A stretch of 64,000 bases of DNA, taken from positions 40,298,428 to 40,362,427 of the forward strand of contig CM036761.1 in the NCBI GenBank assembly GCA_020796225.1. The letters are read 5' to 3'. The notes below the pieces were generated by a model. The model searched no databases and had not been told where the DNA came from. It saw nothing but the letters and a program-made list of their open reading frames with translations. The translations under genes and the position numbers were made by a program. The stretch's first letter is position 1. Each line of letters opens with the position of its first letter. Below are positions 30,605-42,079 of this stretch, piece after piece. This stretch comes from Arion vulgaris. Its lineage: Eukaryota > Mollusca > Gastropoda > Stylommatophora > Arionidae.

Positions 30605-31165
30605 AAGAATTCTGATGTTTTATGCTAACTCGTCAATTCTGATGTTTTATGCTAACTCGTCAATTCTGATGTTTTATGCTAACTCGTTCTGATTATTACT
30701 GCAATTTGATTTTATGCTAACTCGTCAATTCTGATGTTTTATGCTAACTCGTCAATTCTGATGTTTTATGCTAACTCGTCAATTCTGATGTTTTATGCTA
30801 ACTCGTCAATTCTGATGTTTTATGCTAACTCGTCAATTCTGATGTTTTATGCTAACTCGTCAATTCTGATGTTTTATGCTAACTCGTCAATTCTGATGTT
30901 TTATGCTAACTCGTCAATTCTGATGTTTTATGCTAACTCGTCAATTCTGATGTTTTATGCTAACTCGTCAATTCTGATGTTTTATGCTAACTCGTCAATT
31001 CTGATGTTTTATACTAACTCGTCAATTCTGATGTTTTATGCTAACTCGTCAATTCTGATGTTTTATGTCTAACTCAGTCAATTCTGATGTTTTATGCTAA
31101 TAACAACTCGTCAATTCTGATGTTTTATGCTAACTTGTCAATTCTGATGTTTTATGCTAACTCGT
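30605..31165. repeat. 27-bp minisatellite, about 20 copies
   Basis: Unit TCAATTCTGATGTTTTATGC plus TAACTCG, nearly identical from 30720 to 31060 and with indels at both edges. 27 is a multiple of 3, hence the artefactual ORF of FYANSSILM units. Confidence 0.97.
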
Positions 31166-31299
31166 CCCACTGAAGATCTGACAGTGGACGGGAGATAAAA
31201 ACTAAAACAAAGTTCAGTGTTGCTGCAAAATTTGTATCTAAAAACTAATGACCAAACACATTTTTTTTAAAGTACTGTGGTTTACAAATAACAAAAACA

Positions 31300-31460
31300 A
31301 TAACAGTACACTTTTTTGTAGCGCACAGAAAAGCTCGTTCTAGAAATCTACTTACCCTGAAACTGTGAGGCAAATCAGGACAGAAGAAGAGAAAGAAAGA
31401 CAATGCGCATAGACAGGCTCGATCCATGTGTCTCCTTTTTCGACCTGACGTTGAAAGGCA
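31300..31460 (+). mobile_element. LINE C-terminal tail fragment (family LE)
   Basis: AGAAAAGCTCGTTCTAGAAA, TACCCTGAAACTGTGAGGCA and a CAGGACAGAAGAAGAGAAAG block; same ending as 27440-27500 (-) and 55640-55700 (+). Confidence 0.55.
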
Positions 31461-31599
31461 AAACAGAATTAGGCAATAGATAGATAGAGAATCAAGTCTT
31501 TAGCATGCTGACAAATATATGAAGATTCAAAGTGCGTCGTCTGAAAACGAATCTCATAATATATGAAAGTAACACACTTGAAATATTACTATATAATAG

Positions 31600-32640
31600 T
31601 GAATATCTATAGACCAAGAAATGGCATTTGATAGAGTAAACAGGAGTAAATTATAGGCGATCCTTGAAGAATATTGCGTCCAGGGACAACTATTGGGTAA
31701 TATCATGGCCTTATATCAAGGTAGCCAGAGTACAGTAAGAACAACAGAAGGAATGACCGACTGGTTCTCCATTACATCAGGTGTTAGACAAGGTTGTGTC
31801 CTCTCACCACTACTCTTTATTCCATATATGGATAAAATAATTCAAGAGTCAAATTGAGATAATGAGGAAACAAATGAACTGCTTTTTGCAGATGATCAGT
31901 GACTGATACATCAAAGTGAACAAGATCTACAACATCATATTGACACCTTGAACAAAAGTTGTATAAATCATGACATGAAAATCAACAACACTAAAACAGA
32001 AATAATGAATATGGGAAGAAAACATAATAAACTAGACATCCATGTCAATGGCACTAAAATAAACCAAGTGAAAGAATTCAAATACTTAGGAAGCATATTC
32101 ACAGAAGACGGAAGACTAGATAGAGAGATAGAGGCTAGAGTGCAAAAAACAAATGCTGTAACCTACCAGCCAGTCCCATTGTTATGGCACCCAAAAATAT
32201 CCCTGACAGCTAAGCAACAGATGATCAACAGCATTTTCATACCTACTTTGTATTACCAGAGCCAAACATGGACAATGAGCAAAACGCAGTCGAAAAAAAT
32301 AACTACATGTGAAATGCAGTGCCTGCGAAAAGTTACCAACAACAGCATAAGACAGAAAGTTGGCACAGAACCTTGCTTGAAATACATTGAGAAAAAGAGA
32401 ATAAAGTGATTTGGCCACTTAATAAGAATGCATCCAAACTCCACAGTATACAGTCTTCTACAACAGAACATCAGGAAAGAAGGAGAGAGGAAGACCACGA
32501 AAACGATGGTTAGATGACATAGCAAAATCCTGTCAAAGAGCAAAATAACAATCACCCAAGTCACCAGAACAGCGCAAGACAAAAGCAGAAATCCACGACT
32601 CCGGAACAAAACCCCTCTAACAGTGTGACGACACTGGGCA
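31600..32640 (+). mobile_element. Non-LTR retrotransposon reverse transcriptase (RTE-like), degraded
   Basis: Largest RT remnant. In order: QGSQSTVRTTEGMTDWF, SGVRQGCVLSPLLF (RT block with the GC-LSP signature), ELLFADDQ (FADD catalytic box), MKINNTKTEIMNMGRK, FKYLGSIFTEDGRLDREIEA, IFIPTLYYQSQTWTM and CEMQCLRKVTNNSIRQ. Stops lie before and after FADD (QESN-stop and DDQ-stop), and a TGA breaks KRIK-FGHLIRM. The 153-residue ORF 31948-32409 is only the C-terminal half. Inactive; no 5' half. Confidence 0.88.
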
Positions 32641-32759
32641 ATAACCCGCTAGCAGTGTGACGATAAACGAAGATGAAGTGCTGGAAAGTGATCGCAGCCA
32701 TTAATTTAAAATTAAAGATCTTTTAAAATAAATGTTTCAATAGAATTCTGTGAATATGT

Positions 32760-33000
32760 TAGTCATCATCATCAAATAGCTTGTCCTGAGCAGAACTTTC
32801 CACCCCAACAGTCCTCTCGAATTTCTCTCTCATAGGCCAGATGTCCTGCCTCTGCAGCCGTCATGTTCAAACCATCAGTTACATCCAGAATCCATCTTCT
32901 CCGTGGTCTTCCTCTTCTTTCTTTGCCGGTATGCCTCCTTCCATGATGGTCTTCTCAGCCCTTCATGTCTTTTTATATGTCCAAAATATCTCAATTTTTC
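32760..33000 (-). mobile_element. LINE 3'-end fragment, family LC
   Basis: TCATCATCATCAAATAGCTT (tail), CCACCCCAACAGTCCTC, CAGCCGTCATGTTCAAACCA and ATCCATCTTCTCCGTGGTCT match 50615-50870 in the same orientation. Confidence 0.8.
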
Positions 33001-33079
33001 TTTCTTATTATGTCGGACACAAAAAAGCACAGACCAAGAGCTCGACAAAACAAATTACACATCACTAGCAACCACTATC

Positions 33080-33580
33080 ATTTAGATGAGAACTGTTATC
33101 ATGGACCTTTGAAATATAGCGTCACTAAGTCTTGTCTTCTATAAACAAAGTCGATTATAGAAAACAGTATAATCAGATCAGATTCGATCGGAAAAGATAA
33201 TGCATGTGTTTGTGCAAACATTGTTTGATCGAATCCGATCTAATTATTATGTGTCTAACGCTGCTTATAAAAGATCGGATTCAGTGCGCGGTGAAGCTCT
33301 TTTCATGGAAAATTAGCTGGCTGTTTTCTGAAAAATGCTCGTCTGTAGGGTTAGGCAATGGATGCCGCAACAAAAAGTGGTAAAAGTTCGAATCCTGTGT
33401 TTGGTAATTTGTTTTATCTGGAATCTCCCAATATGTGTTCCCTGTCTATTTATTAGTAGTAGAGATGAGAATCGCATCGATGACACATTTTGTATCCTCA
33501 GGTCTGAAGCTAATCGAGTTGGACGGTCTTCATGCAAAACAGACATGTTTGAGATTATTAGAGTCTGATTCAAAGCATAT
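33080..33580. other. Unassigned stretch
   Basis: Contains AAGTTCGAATCCTGTG (B-box-like) near 33385, but no matching A-box or second copy. Overlapping ORFs on the two strands, neither recognised. Confidence 0.4.
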
Positions 33581-33584
33581 ATCG

Positions 33585-34025
33585 ATTTGTAATTGATGTT
33601 GTTCTACTTCTGAAATAAAACATTGAAATAAACTGATATTAGAAACTTTGTAATTGATGTTGTTCTACTTCTGAAATAAAACATTGAAATAAACTGATAT
33701 TAGAAACTTTGTAATTGATGTTGTTCTACTTCTGAAATAAAACATTGAAATAAACTGATATTAGAAACTTGATAATTGATGTTGTTCTACTTCTGAAATA
33801 AAACATTGAAATAAACTGATATTAGAAACTTGATAATTGATGTTGTTCTACTTCTGAAATAAAACATTGAAATAAACTGATATTAGAAACTTGATAATTG
33901 ATGTTGTTCTACTTCTGAAATAAAACATTGAAATAAACTGATATTAGAAACTTGATAATTGATGTTGTTCTACTTCTGAAATAAAACATTGAAATAAACT
34001 GATATTAGAAACTTGATAATTGATG
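33585..34025. repeat. 61-bp tandem repeat, 7 copies
   Basis: TTGATGTTGTTCTACTTCTG, AAATAAAACATTGAAATAAA, CTGATATTAGAAACTT... The last copies share GATAATTG in place of TGTAATTG, showing block-wise homogenisation. Confidence 0.97.
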
Positions 34026-34079
34026 CAATTTCTCTCTTCTAACATCATACGACCACTTGAATCAACACTGATTATGTAT

Positions 34080-34205
34080 ATCTAGCCTTAGAGTGATTGT
34101 ACGTTGTTCAGTTATGCCTAAAGTACAGCAATCGATTTCTGATAGAAACTTTATTACTAGAGTAATCTAGATCACATTGTGCATAGAATTTGCCTTGATG
34201 CGTGG
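34080..34205 (-). repeat. R1 fragment
   Basis: TTAGAGTGATTGTACGTTGT, AGCAATCGATTTCTGATAG. Confidence 0.5.
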
Positions 34206-34464
34206 TACTATCTTCTTCTGGCGTACACAGGCGGTCAAAAAACAGTGTTCCTCAGAAAACTACTATCAGCAATAGATTGGTCAGACTAGAACACTTTTCT
34301 GATAATTGTACTGATTCTGTAATTCACATTCAGGTAAGAATCAAATATAAAGACAGTTGGAGAAGACCAACGTTCAATAGAAACTTGATAATTGAATAAC
34401 CTGTCATCGTTCACCGCTGGATCACTTGGAATGTCAAAACATTTGAAGCCTCCACACAGGATTA

Positions 34465-34830
34465 TTTGTAGACTGTACACAGGATTACTTATGGACACTG
34501 GATTATTTGTGGACACTGGATATTGGATTATTTATAGACACTGAATTATTTATGGACACTGGACACATGATTATTTATGGACACAGGATTATTTGTGGAC
34601 ATTGGATTATATGTTGACACTGGATTATTTGTTGACACTGGATTATTTGGGGACACTGGACACATGATTATTTATGGACACTGGATTATTTATGGACACT
34701 GGATTATTTATGGACACATAATTATTTATATACACTGGATTATTTTTATAGATACTGGATTATTTATGGGCACTGGATACTGGATTATTTATGGGTACTG
34801 GATACTGGATTATTTACGGACACTGCATTA
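34465..34830. repeat. 18-bp minisatellite (GGACACTGGATTATTTAT)
   Basis: About 18 irregular units; 18 is divisible by 3, giving the spurious GHWIIY/DTGLFV ORF. 34205-34465 and 34870-35045 hold no recognised feature. Confidence 0.92.
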
Positions 34831-35047
34831 TCTCTGGGCAATGGATTATAAATCCTGCTGTAAATTAATTTCCCGAATCACGAATATGTGGAAATCATAA
34901 ATCAACTTCTGTAAGGTTTGCTCTCGTTGTTTGACACCGACAATTCCAGTATCCTATGCTCTGAAACTTGATGATAAGTCCTCTTTGTTTCTGAACGACT
35001 CTCTTCAACTCACCTTGTAGACCACTTCTCTACTCTTCACTATCTCA

Positions 35048-35283
35048 TCATATGTACTAATGTTTCCTTGTTTGATCTGCTGGAAATCGTATGTACTAAT
35101 GTTTCCTTGTTTGATCTGCTGGAAATCGTATGTACTAATGTTTCCTTGTTTGATCTGCTGGAAATCGTATGTACTAATGTTTCCTTGTTTGATCTGCTGG
35201 AAATCGTATGTACTAATGTTTCCTTGTTTGATCTGCTGGAAATCGTATGTACTAATGTTTCCTTGTTTGATCTGCTGAGGAAC
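35048..35283. repeat. 39-bp tandem repeat, six near-perfect copies
   Basis: Unit TGTACTAATGTTTCCTTGTT plus TGATCTGCTGGAAATCGTA; copies are identical. Confidence 0.97.
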
Positions 35284-37915
35284 TAACTAATGTTCTTGTT
35301 TTATCTGCTGAAATGATGTACGTTTTTGTTTGATTCTTGAAATCGTATTTATAATGTTTTCTTGTTTGATTTAAATCTAATAATGTTTGTTTTATCTTAA
35401 ATCATGTACTAATGTTTCTGTTTGATCTTGAAATCGTTGTATAATTTTTGTTTGATCTCTGAAATCTATGTACTAATGTTTCTTTTGATCATGTTTCAAA
35501 TGTAGTACTAATGTTTCCGATTTGATTTGAATGTATGTCTAATGTTCTTTATCTGCTGAAATCGTTGAATGTTTCTTGTTTGATCTCTGAATCGTTCACT
35601 ATGTTTCCTTGTTTGATCTGCTGGAAATCGTATAGTCAATGTTTCTTGTTTGATCTGCTGAATCGTATTAATAAATTTCATTGATGATTGCTGAAATGAT
35701 GTACTAATGTTTCTTGTTTGATCAGAAATATGTACTAATGTTTCCCTGTTGATCTGCTGAAATCTATTACATGTTCTTGTTTGATCTGCTGAAACGAGTA
35801 TAATTTCTGTGATCGCTGAAATCATGGACTGTGTTCTGCTGCTTGATCTTGAATCTATGTACTAATGTCCTTTTTGATCTGCTGGAAATCGTAATACTAA
35901 TGTTTCTTCATCTGCTGAAATCGTAGTACTAATGTTTGCCTGCTGATCTTGGAAATCAGTAGATAATGTTTCTTGTTTGATCTGCTAAAAATCGACATGA
36001 CTAAGTTTCGACCAAAGGCTTCTATCGCGAAATCGATTACTAATGTTCGATTGTTGATCTGCAAATCTATGTACTAATGTTTCCTTGACGCTAAATCGTT
36101 TAAATGTTTACAAGACAAACTGTGAAATCGCTATGTACTAATGATTCCTTTCTTGACTGGGAAATCGTATGTACTAAGTTCACTTGTGATCTACTAAATC
36201 TATGTAATAATATTCTTGTGATCAGTGGAATCGATTACTAAGTTTCTCTTGATCTATAATGTTGCTATGTTTCTTTTGACTGCGGAAATCAATTGCAAAT
36301 GTTTTACTTGATCTCATAATGTTACCTAACTGTTGTTTTATGATCTCGAAATGATACTAATGTTTCCCTCTGATCACTTGAAATATGTACTAATGTTCTC
36401 TTGATCTCTAAATCGTGTCCAATGTTCGTTGATCCTGAAATCGTATACTAGATGTTCCTGTTTGATCTGCTGGGAATCTATACAATGTTTCGCTGATCTG
36501 CAGGAAATCGTATATAATGTTTCGTTGATCTGCAAATCTTTACTAATGGTTCTCCTCTTAGTCTCTGAAATCGTATGTATAATGTTTCCTGACATCTGGT
36601 GAAATGTATACAATGTTTGTTGATCTGCTGAAATCTTGACTAATGTTTCTTCTGATCTGCTGAAATCGCATGACTAATGTTTCCTTGTTTGATTTGCAAA
36701 TCTATGTACTTTAATGTTTCCTTGTTGATCTGCGAAATCTGTACTAATGTTTTGCGATCTCTGAAATCGTATGTACTAATGTTCTGTTTGATTGTGGAAT
36801 CAGACAATGATATGACTGAAGTAAGTATAAGTTCTTTTGATTCAAATACGTATACGAATGTATCGATTTGATCTGCCAAATCGTATGTACTAATGTTCTG
36901 TGATCGTGGAAATCGTTGTACTAATGTTGTTGATCGCTGGAAATCTATGCTAATGTTTCCGTTCAATCTACTGGAAATCGATGTACTAATGTTTCTTCTG
37001 GATCTGCTGGAAATCGTATCCTAATGTTTCTTGTTTGATCGCTGGAAATCGTAGTACTAATGTTTCCTTAGTGATCCAAAGTATGTACTAATCTTCTTCT
37101 GTCTGCTGAAATCGTGTCTAATGTTTCGTTGTCTACTGGAAATCGTATGACAGGTTTCCTTGTTTGATCTGCTGAAATCTAGTACTAATGTCTCTTTTGA
37201 TCTGCAAATCGTTAAATGTTTCTTCTTGATCTGCTGAAATCTATGTACTAATGTTTCCCTTGATCTGCTGGAAATCCTATGTACTAATGTTTCCTTTGCC
37301 TTGATCAGCTGAAATCGTAGTTACGACGTTCCCGTTCTGTTCTCTGAAATGATGTTAATGTTTCCTAGGATCTGCTAGGAATTGTTGCTAATGTTTCTTC
37401 GTTTGACTGTGCAAATCGCAGTGCTAAGTTTCTTGTGATCTGCTGGAAATCGTATGTATAATGTTTCCTTGCTGATCTGCTGAAATCATTTGTACTAATG
37501 TTTCGTTTGATTGCTGGAAATCGTATGACTGAATGTTTCCTTGCTTCGATCTCTGAAATCTATGTAAGTTTTCTTGTGATCTCAAATCAAAGTACTAATG
37601 TTTCTTGCTTTGATCTGCTGAAATCAGTAATGCCATTATTTTACTTTAGTCCAACATATACGATTTCATTGCTGCTTGTATGACATGTTTCTTGATTGTA
37701 AATAACTAATTTTATTGTTGATCTCTGGAAATCGTTGTCTAATGTTTCCTTGCTTTGATCTGCAAATCGTATGTATAATGTTTCTTGATCTTGAATCTAT
37801 GTCTATTTTCTTGTTTGATCTGCTGGAAATCGTATGTACTAATGTTTCCTTGTTTGATCTGCTGGAAATCGTATGTAATAAAGTTTCCTTGCTTGATCTG
37901 CTGGAGGAACAAACA
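35284..37915. repeat. Heavily indel-ridden continuation of the 39-bp array
   Basis: The same words (ACTAATGTTTCCTTG, TTTGATCTGCTGGAAATCG) continue for 2.6 kb, but nearly every unit has one or more single-base deletions. The last two or three units (37810-37905) are near-perfect again. The ORFs listed within it are meaningless. Confidence 0.92.
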
Positions 37916-37919
37916 ACAG

Positions 37920-38520
37920 TGTCATTGTTCAAAATGCGTTTTATGAATTAAGCTATTTTCAACATATGTATTTTATGTTGTTTATGCATTCGTTTATTTA
38001 TATTAAATAAGTGTGTCTTTCATACAGATGAGTCATGTTTGCTATAGTCGTTTAATTTTAGTTTCATATTATTCTTACCAATTTATTATTTCTTTATATA
38101 AGCATGTTTACTCAAAATGTATAAAATTGTATGTCGACTTTAATTTTTGTATTTCTATTTTTAAACTAAATAAAATGTTGAATGATCTTTTTCTTCTTCA
38201 AGTTCATTTTGTTGTTGTGGTGGTATGTTAAATAAGCTTCAGTTGATGCTGCGGAGTTCGTGTTCTGATGGTAATAATGAATGATCATGATAATAATGAT
38301 GATGATGATAATGATGACAAGTTTTACAAGAAAATTAAACCCTGTATGAACTTAATATTAATGTATGTGTTATGTCCCTTACAAAGAGAATGGAGTCAAA
38401 CATGGCTGTGTTCTCGCTCGCTCTATCTTTGATATCTTATTCGTAGTCCTTTTAAACCATGCATTTGAGAGTCCTAATAGCAATATTTTAATCCCACTAG
38501 AGATGATAGTTCACTCTTCA
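37920..38520. other. AT-rich stretch with (GAT)n near 38290
   Basis: A GATGATGATGATAATGATGA tract; a possible LINE tail, but nothing coding recognised. Confidence 0.4.
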
Positions 38521-38529
38521 GTTTAGCTC

Positions 38530-38700
38530 GTTTAAGAAGCGAAACACGTAATAGCAAAGTACTGTAGTTTTATAAAATACAAAACAATGACAATACACAG
38601 CAACGTTTCGACCAAAGGCCTTTATCAAGCAAACGATACAACAGGAGTGACGTATTTTACAGCACACTACGACAGATATTCCAAATACATACGTCCACAA
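38530..38700 (-). mobile_element. Family P repeat
   Basis: Minus strand: TATCTGTCGTAGTGTGCTGT, ACGTCACTCCTGTTGTATCG, TTGATAAAGGCCTTTGG, TCGAAACGTTGCTGTG. Confidence 0.6.
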
Positions 38701-39838
38701 CCAAGGTCTGTCAAACCCGCCTATCCCTTCTACTTTACCCTTCGCCCCTAGGGAAACATAGGTCCACAACCAAGGTCTTCCAAACCCGCCTATCCCTTCT
38801 ACTTTCCCTTCGCCCTAGGGAAACATAGGTCCACAACCAAGGTCTTCCAAACCCGCCTATCCCTTCTCTTTACCTTCGTCCCTAGGGAAACATAGGTCCA
38901 CAACCAAGGTCTGTCAAACCCGCCTATCCCTTCTACTTTACCCTTCGTCCCTAGGGAAACATAGGTCCACAACCAAGGTCTTCCAAACCCGCCTATCCAT
39001 TCTACTTTACCCTTCGTCCCTAGGGAAACATAGGTCCACAACCAAGGTCTTCCAAACCCGCCTATCCCTTCTACTTTACCCTTCGTCCCTAGGGAAACAT
39101 AGGTCCACAACCAAGGTCTGTCAAACCCGCCTATCCCTTCTACTTTACCCTTCGTCCCTAGGGAAACATAGGTCCACAACCAAGGTCTGTCAAACCCGCC
39201 TATCCCTTCTACTTTACCCTTCGTCCCTAGGGAAACATAGGTCCACAACCAAGGTCTTCCAAACCCGCCTATCCCTTCTACTTTACCCTTCGTCCCTAGG
39301 GAAACATAGGTCCACAACCAAGGTCTTCCAAACCCGCCTATCCCTTCTACTTTACCCTTCGCCCCTAGGAAACATACGTCCACAACCAAAGTCTTCCAAA
39401 CCCGCCTATCCATTCTACTTTACCCTTCGCCCCTAGAAACATGGTATACAACCAAGGTCTGTCAAACCCGCCTATCCCTTCTACTTTACCCTTCGTCCCT
39501 AGGGAAACATAGGTTCACAACCAAGGTCTGTCAAACCCGCCTATCCATTCTACTTTACCCTTCGCCCCTAGGGAAACATAGGTATACAACCAAGGTCTTC
39601 CAAACCCGCCTATCCCTTCTACTTTACCCTTCGCCCCTAGGGAAACATACGTCCACAACCAAGGTCTGTCAAACCCGCCTATCCCTTCTACTTTACCCTT
39701 CGCCCCTAGGGAAACATAGGTCCACAACCAAGGTCTGTCAAACCCGCCTATCCCTTCTACTTTACCCTTCGTCCCTAGGGAAACATACGTCCACAACCAA
39801 GGTCTGTCAAACCCGCCTATCCTATTCCATCCTTTCCA
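38700..39838. repeat. 69-bp array, about 16 copies, expanded from a LINE 3' end
   Basis: Unit CCACAACCAAGGTCTTCCAA, ACCCGCCTATCCCTTCTACT, TTACCCTTCGTCCCTAGGGA, AACATAGGT. In the minus-strand LINE frame it encodes RRVWKTLVVDLCFPRG, homologous to RRFWKTLVEDLCLPRG at 3495-3560. The LINE body follows at 39840. Confidence 0.93.
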
Positions 39839-39839
39839 G

Positions 39840-40320
39840 ATCTCTCCACTCTCTCCCTATTTTCTTGAATTCCGTCTCCAACTCCCGTGTTAATGAGTTC
39901 CTGGGTCTTCCCCTACCTCTATTGCTCTGGGGGTTCCATCGCAGAGACTGTCTTGTGATGCTGTTATGTGGTTTTTTCAGTGTGTGTCATATCCATTGCC
40001 ACCTTATGCTCCTTATCTCTTGTTCCAACTGTCGTTGTCCTGTTGTATCCCAGAGTTCCCTGTTTGTAGTCCTGTCATACCATCGCAGATGGAGTATCCT
40101 GTGCAGGCATCTATTAATGAATGTCTGCAACTTTTTGGTGATCCACTTAGTTCTTCATGACTCCGCTTCATATATAAGGATAGCCATGACATTTGAGTTA
40201 AATATCATTATCTTAGTTTCATTCTTGATCAATCTTGAACTCCATATGTTCTTCAGAATGGCAAAAGCTGATCTTGCCTTTATTTCAAAACTATGGTGTT
40301 CTTAATTTTATCTCTTTTTT
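39840..40320 (-). mobile_element. LINE C-terminal region (family L1e) attached to the 69-bp array
   Basis: CCAGATCTCTCCACTCTCTC, TTGAATTCCGTCTCCAACTC and TGGGGGTTCCATCGCAGAG match 3570-3690 nearly word for word. Further in, the minus strand holds an FEIKARSAFAILKN-like segment typical of the RT-to-tail region. It carries stops and frameshifts. Confidence 0.8.
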
Positions 40321-40449
40321 GTGCCCATCAAGTTCAACCTTATGCTGTGTTTGTCTGTTATGTTTGGGCCAGAAATGAAAATATGAAGTAAGATATTTTA
40401 ACAAAACAGAAGAATAAGATAAATCGATATTTCAGCCAAACGACGGTAC

Positions 40450-40795
40450 GGTGGTGGAGCGTCTAGCTGAATGAATTAGATCGTGCCTCCCATGCGAGAG
40501 ACCGGGGTTCAATCCACGATAAGTCCGATGAGATTTTTTCTGTCGGGGGCGTAAAGAAAACATCCTAATCTGAACAGTTTGGCGGTAACTCTACTAGCCA
40601 TGTGACCATTATACTAGCCATGTGGTTATTATACTAGCGATGTGGCCATTATACTAGCCATGTGACCATTATACTAGCCATGTGACCATTATACTAGCCA
40701 TGTGACCATTAAGTTCCAAAGCTGATGTCCATCCTGTCCTACACCGCTCAAAAACGGTTTACAATCAGTAACGACAGGTTGTCGTTGTTTATTTG
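40450..40795 (+). mobile_element. SINE-like repeat, family SC, with internal 20-bp expansion
   Basis: GTGGTGGAGCGTCTAGCTGA, CCGGGGTTCAATCCACGATA (B-box-like), TTTTTTCTGTCGGGGGCGTA. Ends TACACCGCTCAAAAACGG and ACGACAGGTTGTC. The SC body at 26622 lacks the tandem insert. Confidence 0.7.
40590..40712. repeat. 20-bp tandem repeat inside SC SINE
   Basis: ATACTAGCCATGTGACCATT repeated about six times, expanded from the GCCATGTGACCATTA segment of the SINE body. Confidence 0.9.
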
Positions 40796-40867
40796 TATTA
40801 GCCAAACATCTTTTAACAAGCTAAATGTTCTTCTTCTTGTACGCTTGCTATAGAATAACCCCTTATA

Positions 40868-41118
40868 AGGGAATCTCTATGGCTAAGTGGTTAAGCCCTG
40901 TGCCTTGCAAGACGAAGGTCGTGGGTTCAAATCCGGACCGCACCGTTCTGTTCACGAATGCAGTTTTTTCCAGAGACCCCTAGGATTGTTGCTGGATCTT
41001 CGTAGTTTGTGCTTTGTGCAATACTCTCGGCAGGTGGCGTGTCATTTCTGATGAGAGGGACCGAGCATATGGGATAAAACCCAGTGCAATGAAGTCAATC
41101 CTTCAGCTTTAAAACCAT
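40868..41118 (+). mobile_element. tRNA-derived SINE, family SB
   Basis: TGGCTAAGTGGTTAAGCCCT (A box), GGTCGTGGGTTCAAATCCGG (B box), then AGACCCCTAGGATTGTTGCT, ACTCTCGGCAGGTGGCGTG and TGAAGTCAATCCTTCAGCTT. Other copies: 28040, 47420 (-), 51430 (-), 52228, 58555. Confidence 0.88.
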
Positions 41119-41129
41119 TGTAAGTTACT

Positions 41130-41215
41130 AGTTTCAGTTTCAGTTTCAGTTTGGAATATCTTCATTGCACTCCGGACATGTCCATAGGTGCTCCGATCTC
41201 CTTCTTGTAAGTTAC
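41130..41215. repeat. (TTTCAG)n and short repeat
   Basis: GTTTCAGTTTCAGTTTCAGT, then ACTCCGGACATGTCCATAGG and TGCTCCGATCTCC. Confidence 0.6.
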
Positions 41216-41379
41216 TAATTGTGAACAAAGTCAAAGTAGCGTAAGTGCGTTGTGCTTTGACCTACATCAGTTAAACTGCCATTATTTTACATTTCAGTCC
41301 AACATATACGATTTCAATATGCGCTTGTTGGAGCTCGCTATTCTTAGATTTAAATAAAACTCATTTTAATTGTTATATC

Positions 41380-41450
41380 TCTAGGATTGTTGTTGGGGGC
41401 TAAGACGCTCGTGCTTTATGCAACACTCACGGCATGTTGCTTGACATTTT
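41380..41450 (+). mobile_element. SB SINE body fragment
   Basis: CTCTAGGATTGTTGTTGGGG, GCTCGTGCTTTATGCAACAC, TCACGGCATGTTGC. Confidence 0.6.
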
Positions 41451-41722
41451 TGTCTTCTTCTTCTTTGCGTTCGTTCTTTACGACCAATTTTAATCACTCT
41501 TTGTGATATGTTTGATCTTTGCCAAGAACGTGCATACGTTGCACATTGGTTTTGTAGGCCCCTAAACATATAGACTTCTACATGTTTAGGACACGTGCAT
41601 CCGATTTCAGCCAAACATCATTAATCGCCTCTTACGACATGCATGGTAGGTAACAGTGGTTCTATTCTTTACATCCCAAATTTGGGCCCCGGTAACCACT
41701 CGGGCGTCCATTTTTGTCGAGA
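41450..41722 (-). repeat. R1 repeat
   Basis: CGTGCATCCGATTTCAGCC, AATCGCCTCTTACGACATGC, TTGGGCCCCGGTAACCACTC. Its 3' 80 bp is inverted at 41935. Confidence 0.65.
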
Positions 41723-41934
41723 GGAACATGATCATATAGGGAAACTCGTTGCATTGAAATGAATCGTTTGTCGTTTAGGCCTTTTCTAAACTGCTTCCAG
41801 ATTGAAATTTCAGGATTGATCAGGGGCAGTAATCACGAATTCGTGTTAGAAAAGGTATGAAATACTATTAGTAACAATTGTTTCCCTTTCATTGAAAAAA
41901 CTATAATTTCGTATATTAAATACTCCTAGATCTC

Positions 41935-42075
41935 ATCTCGCCTGAGTGGTTACCGGGGCCCAAATTGGGGATGTAAAGAATATAACCACTGTTACCTGTC
42001 ATGCATGTCGTAAGAGGCGACTAAGGAGGTTGGTCGTGGGGCTGGCTACCCCACACCGTAAAAACATCAGATAGC
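41935..42075 (+). repeat. R1 repeat, inverted relative to 41450-41722
   Basis: TCGCCTGAGTGGTTACCGGG, GATGTAAAGAATATAACCAC, CATGCATGTCGTAAGAGGCG. Reverse complement of 41640-41720. Confidence 0.7.
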
Positions 42076-42079
42076 TACA

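Noticed and set aside
33313..33573. Overlapping ORFs of 77 and 86 residues as a real gene
   Set aside because: Opposite strands open over the same stretch, no recognised domain, no splice signals, near a B-box-like motif; more likely repeat debris.
38799..39796. Repeat protein of WTYVSLGTKGKVEGIGG units
   Set aside because: Frame-shifted reading of the 69-bp array. The meaningful frame is the LINE tail RRVWKTLVVDLCFPRG.
40868..40950. Functional tRNA gene
   Set aside because: A and B boxes are good, but the sequence does not close an acceptor stem and is followed by the conserved SB body; six copies share the same layout.
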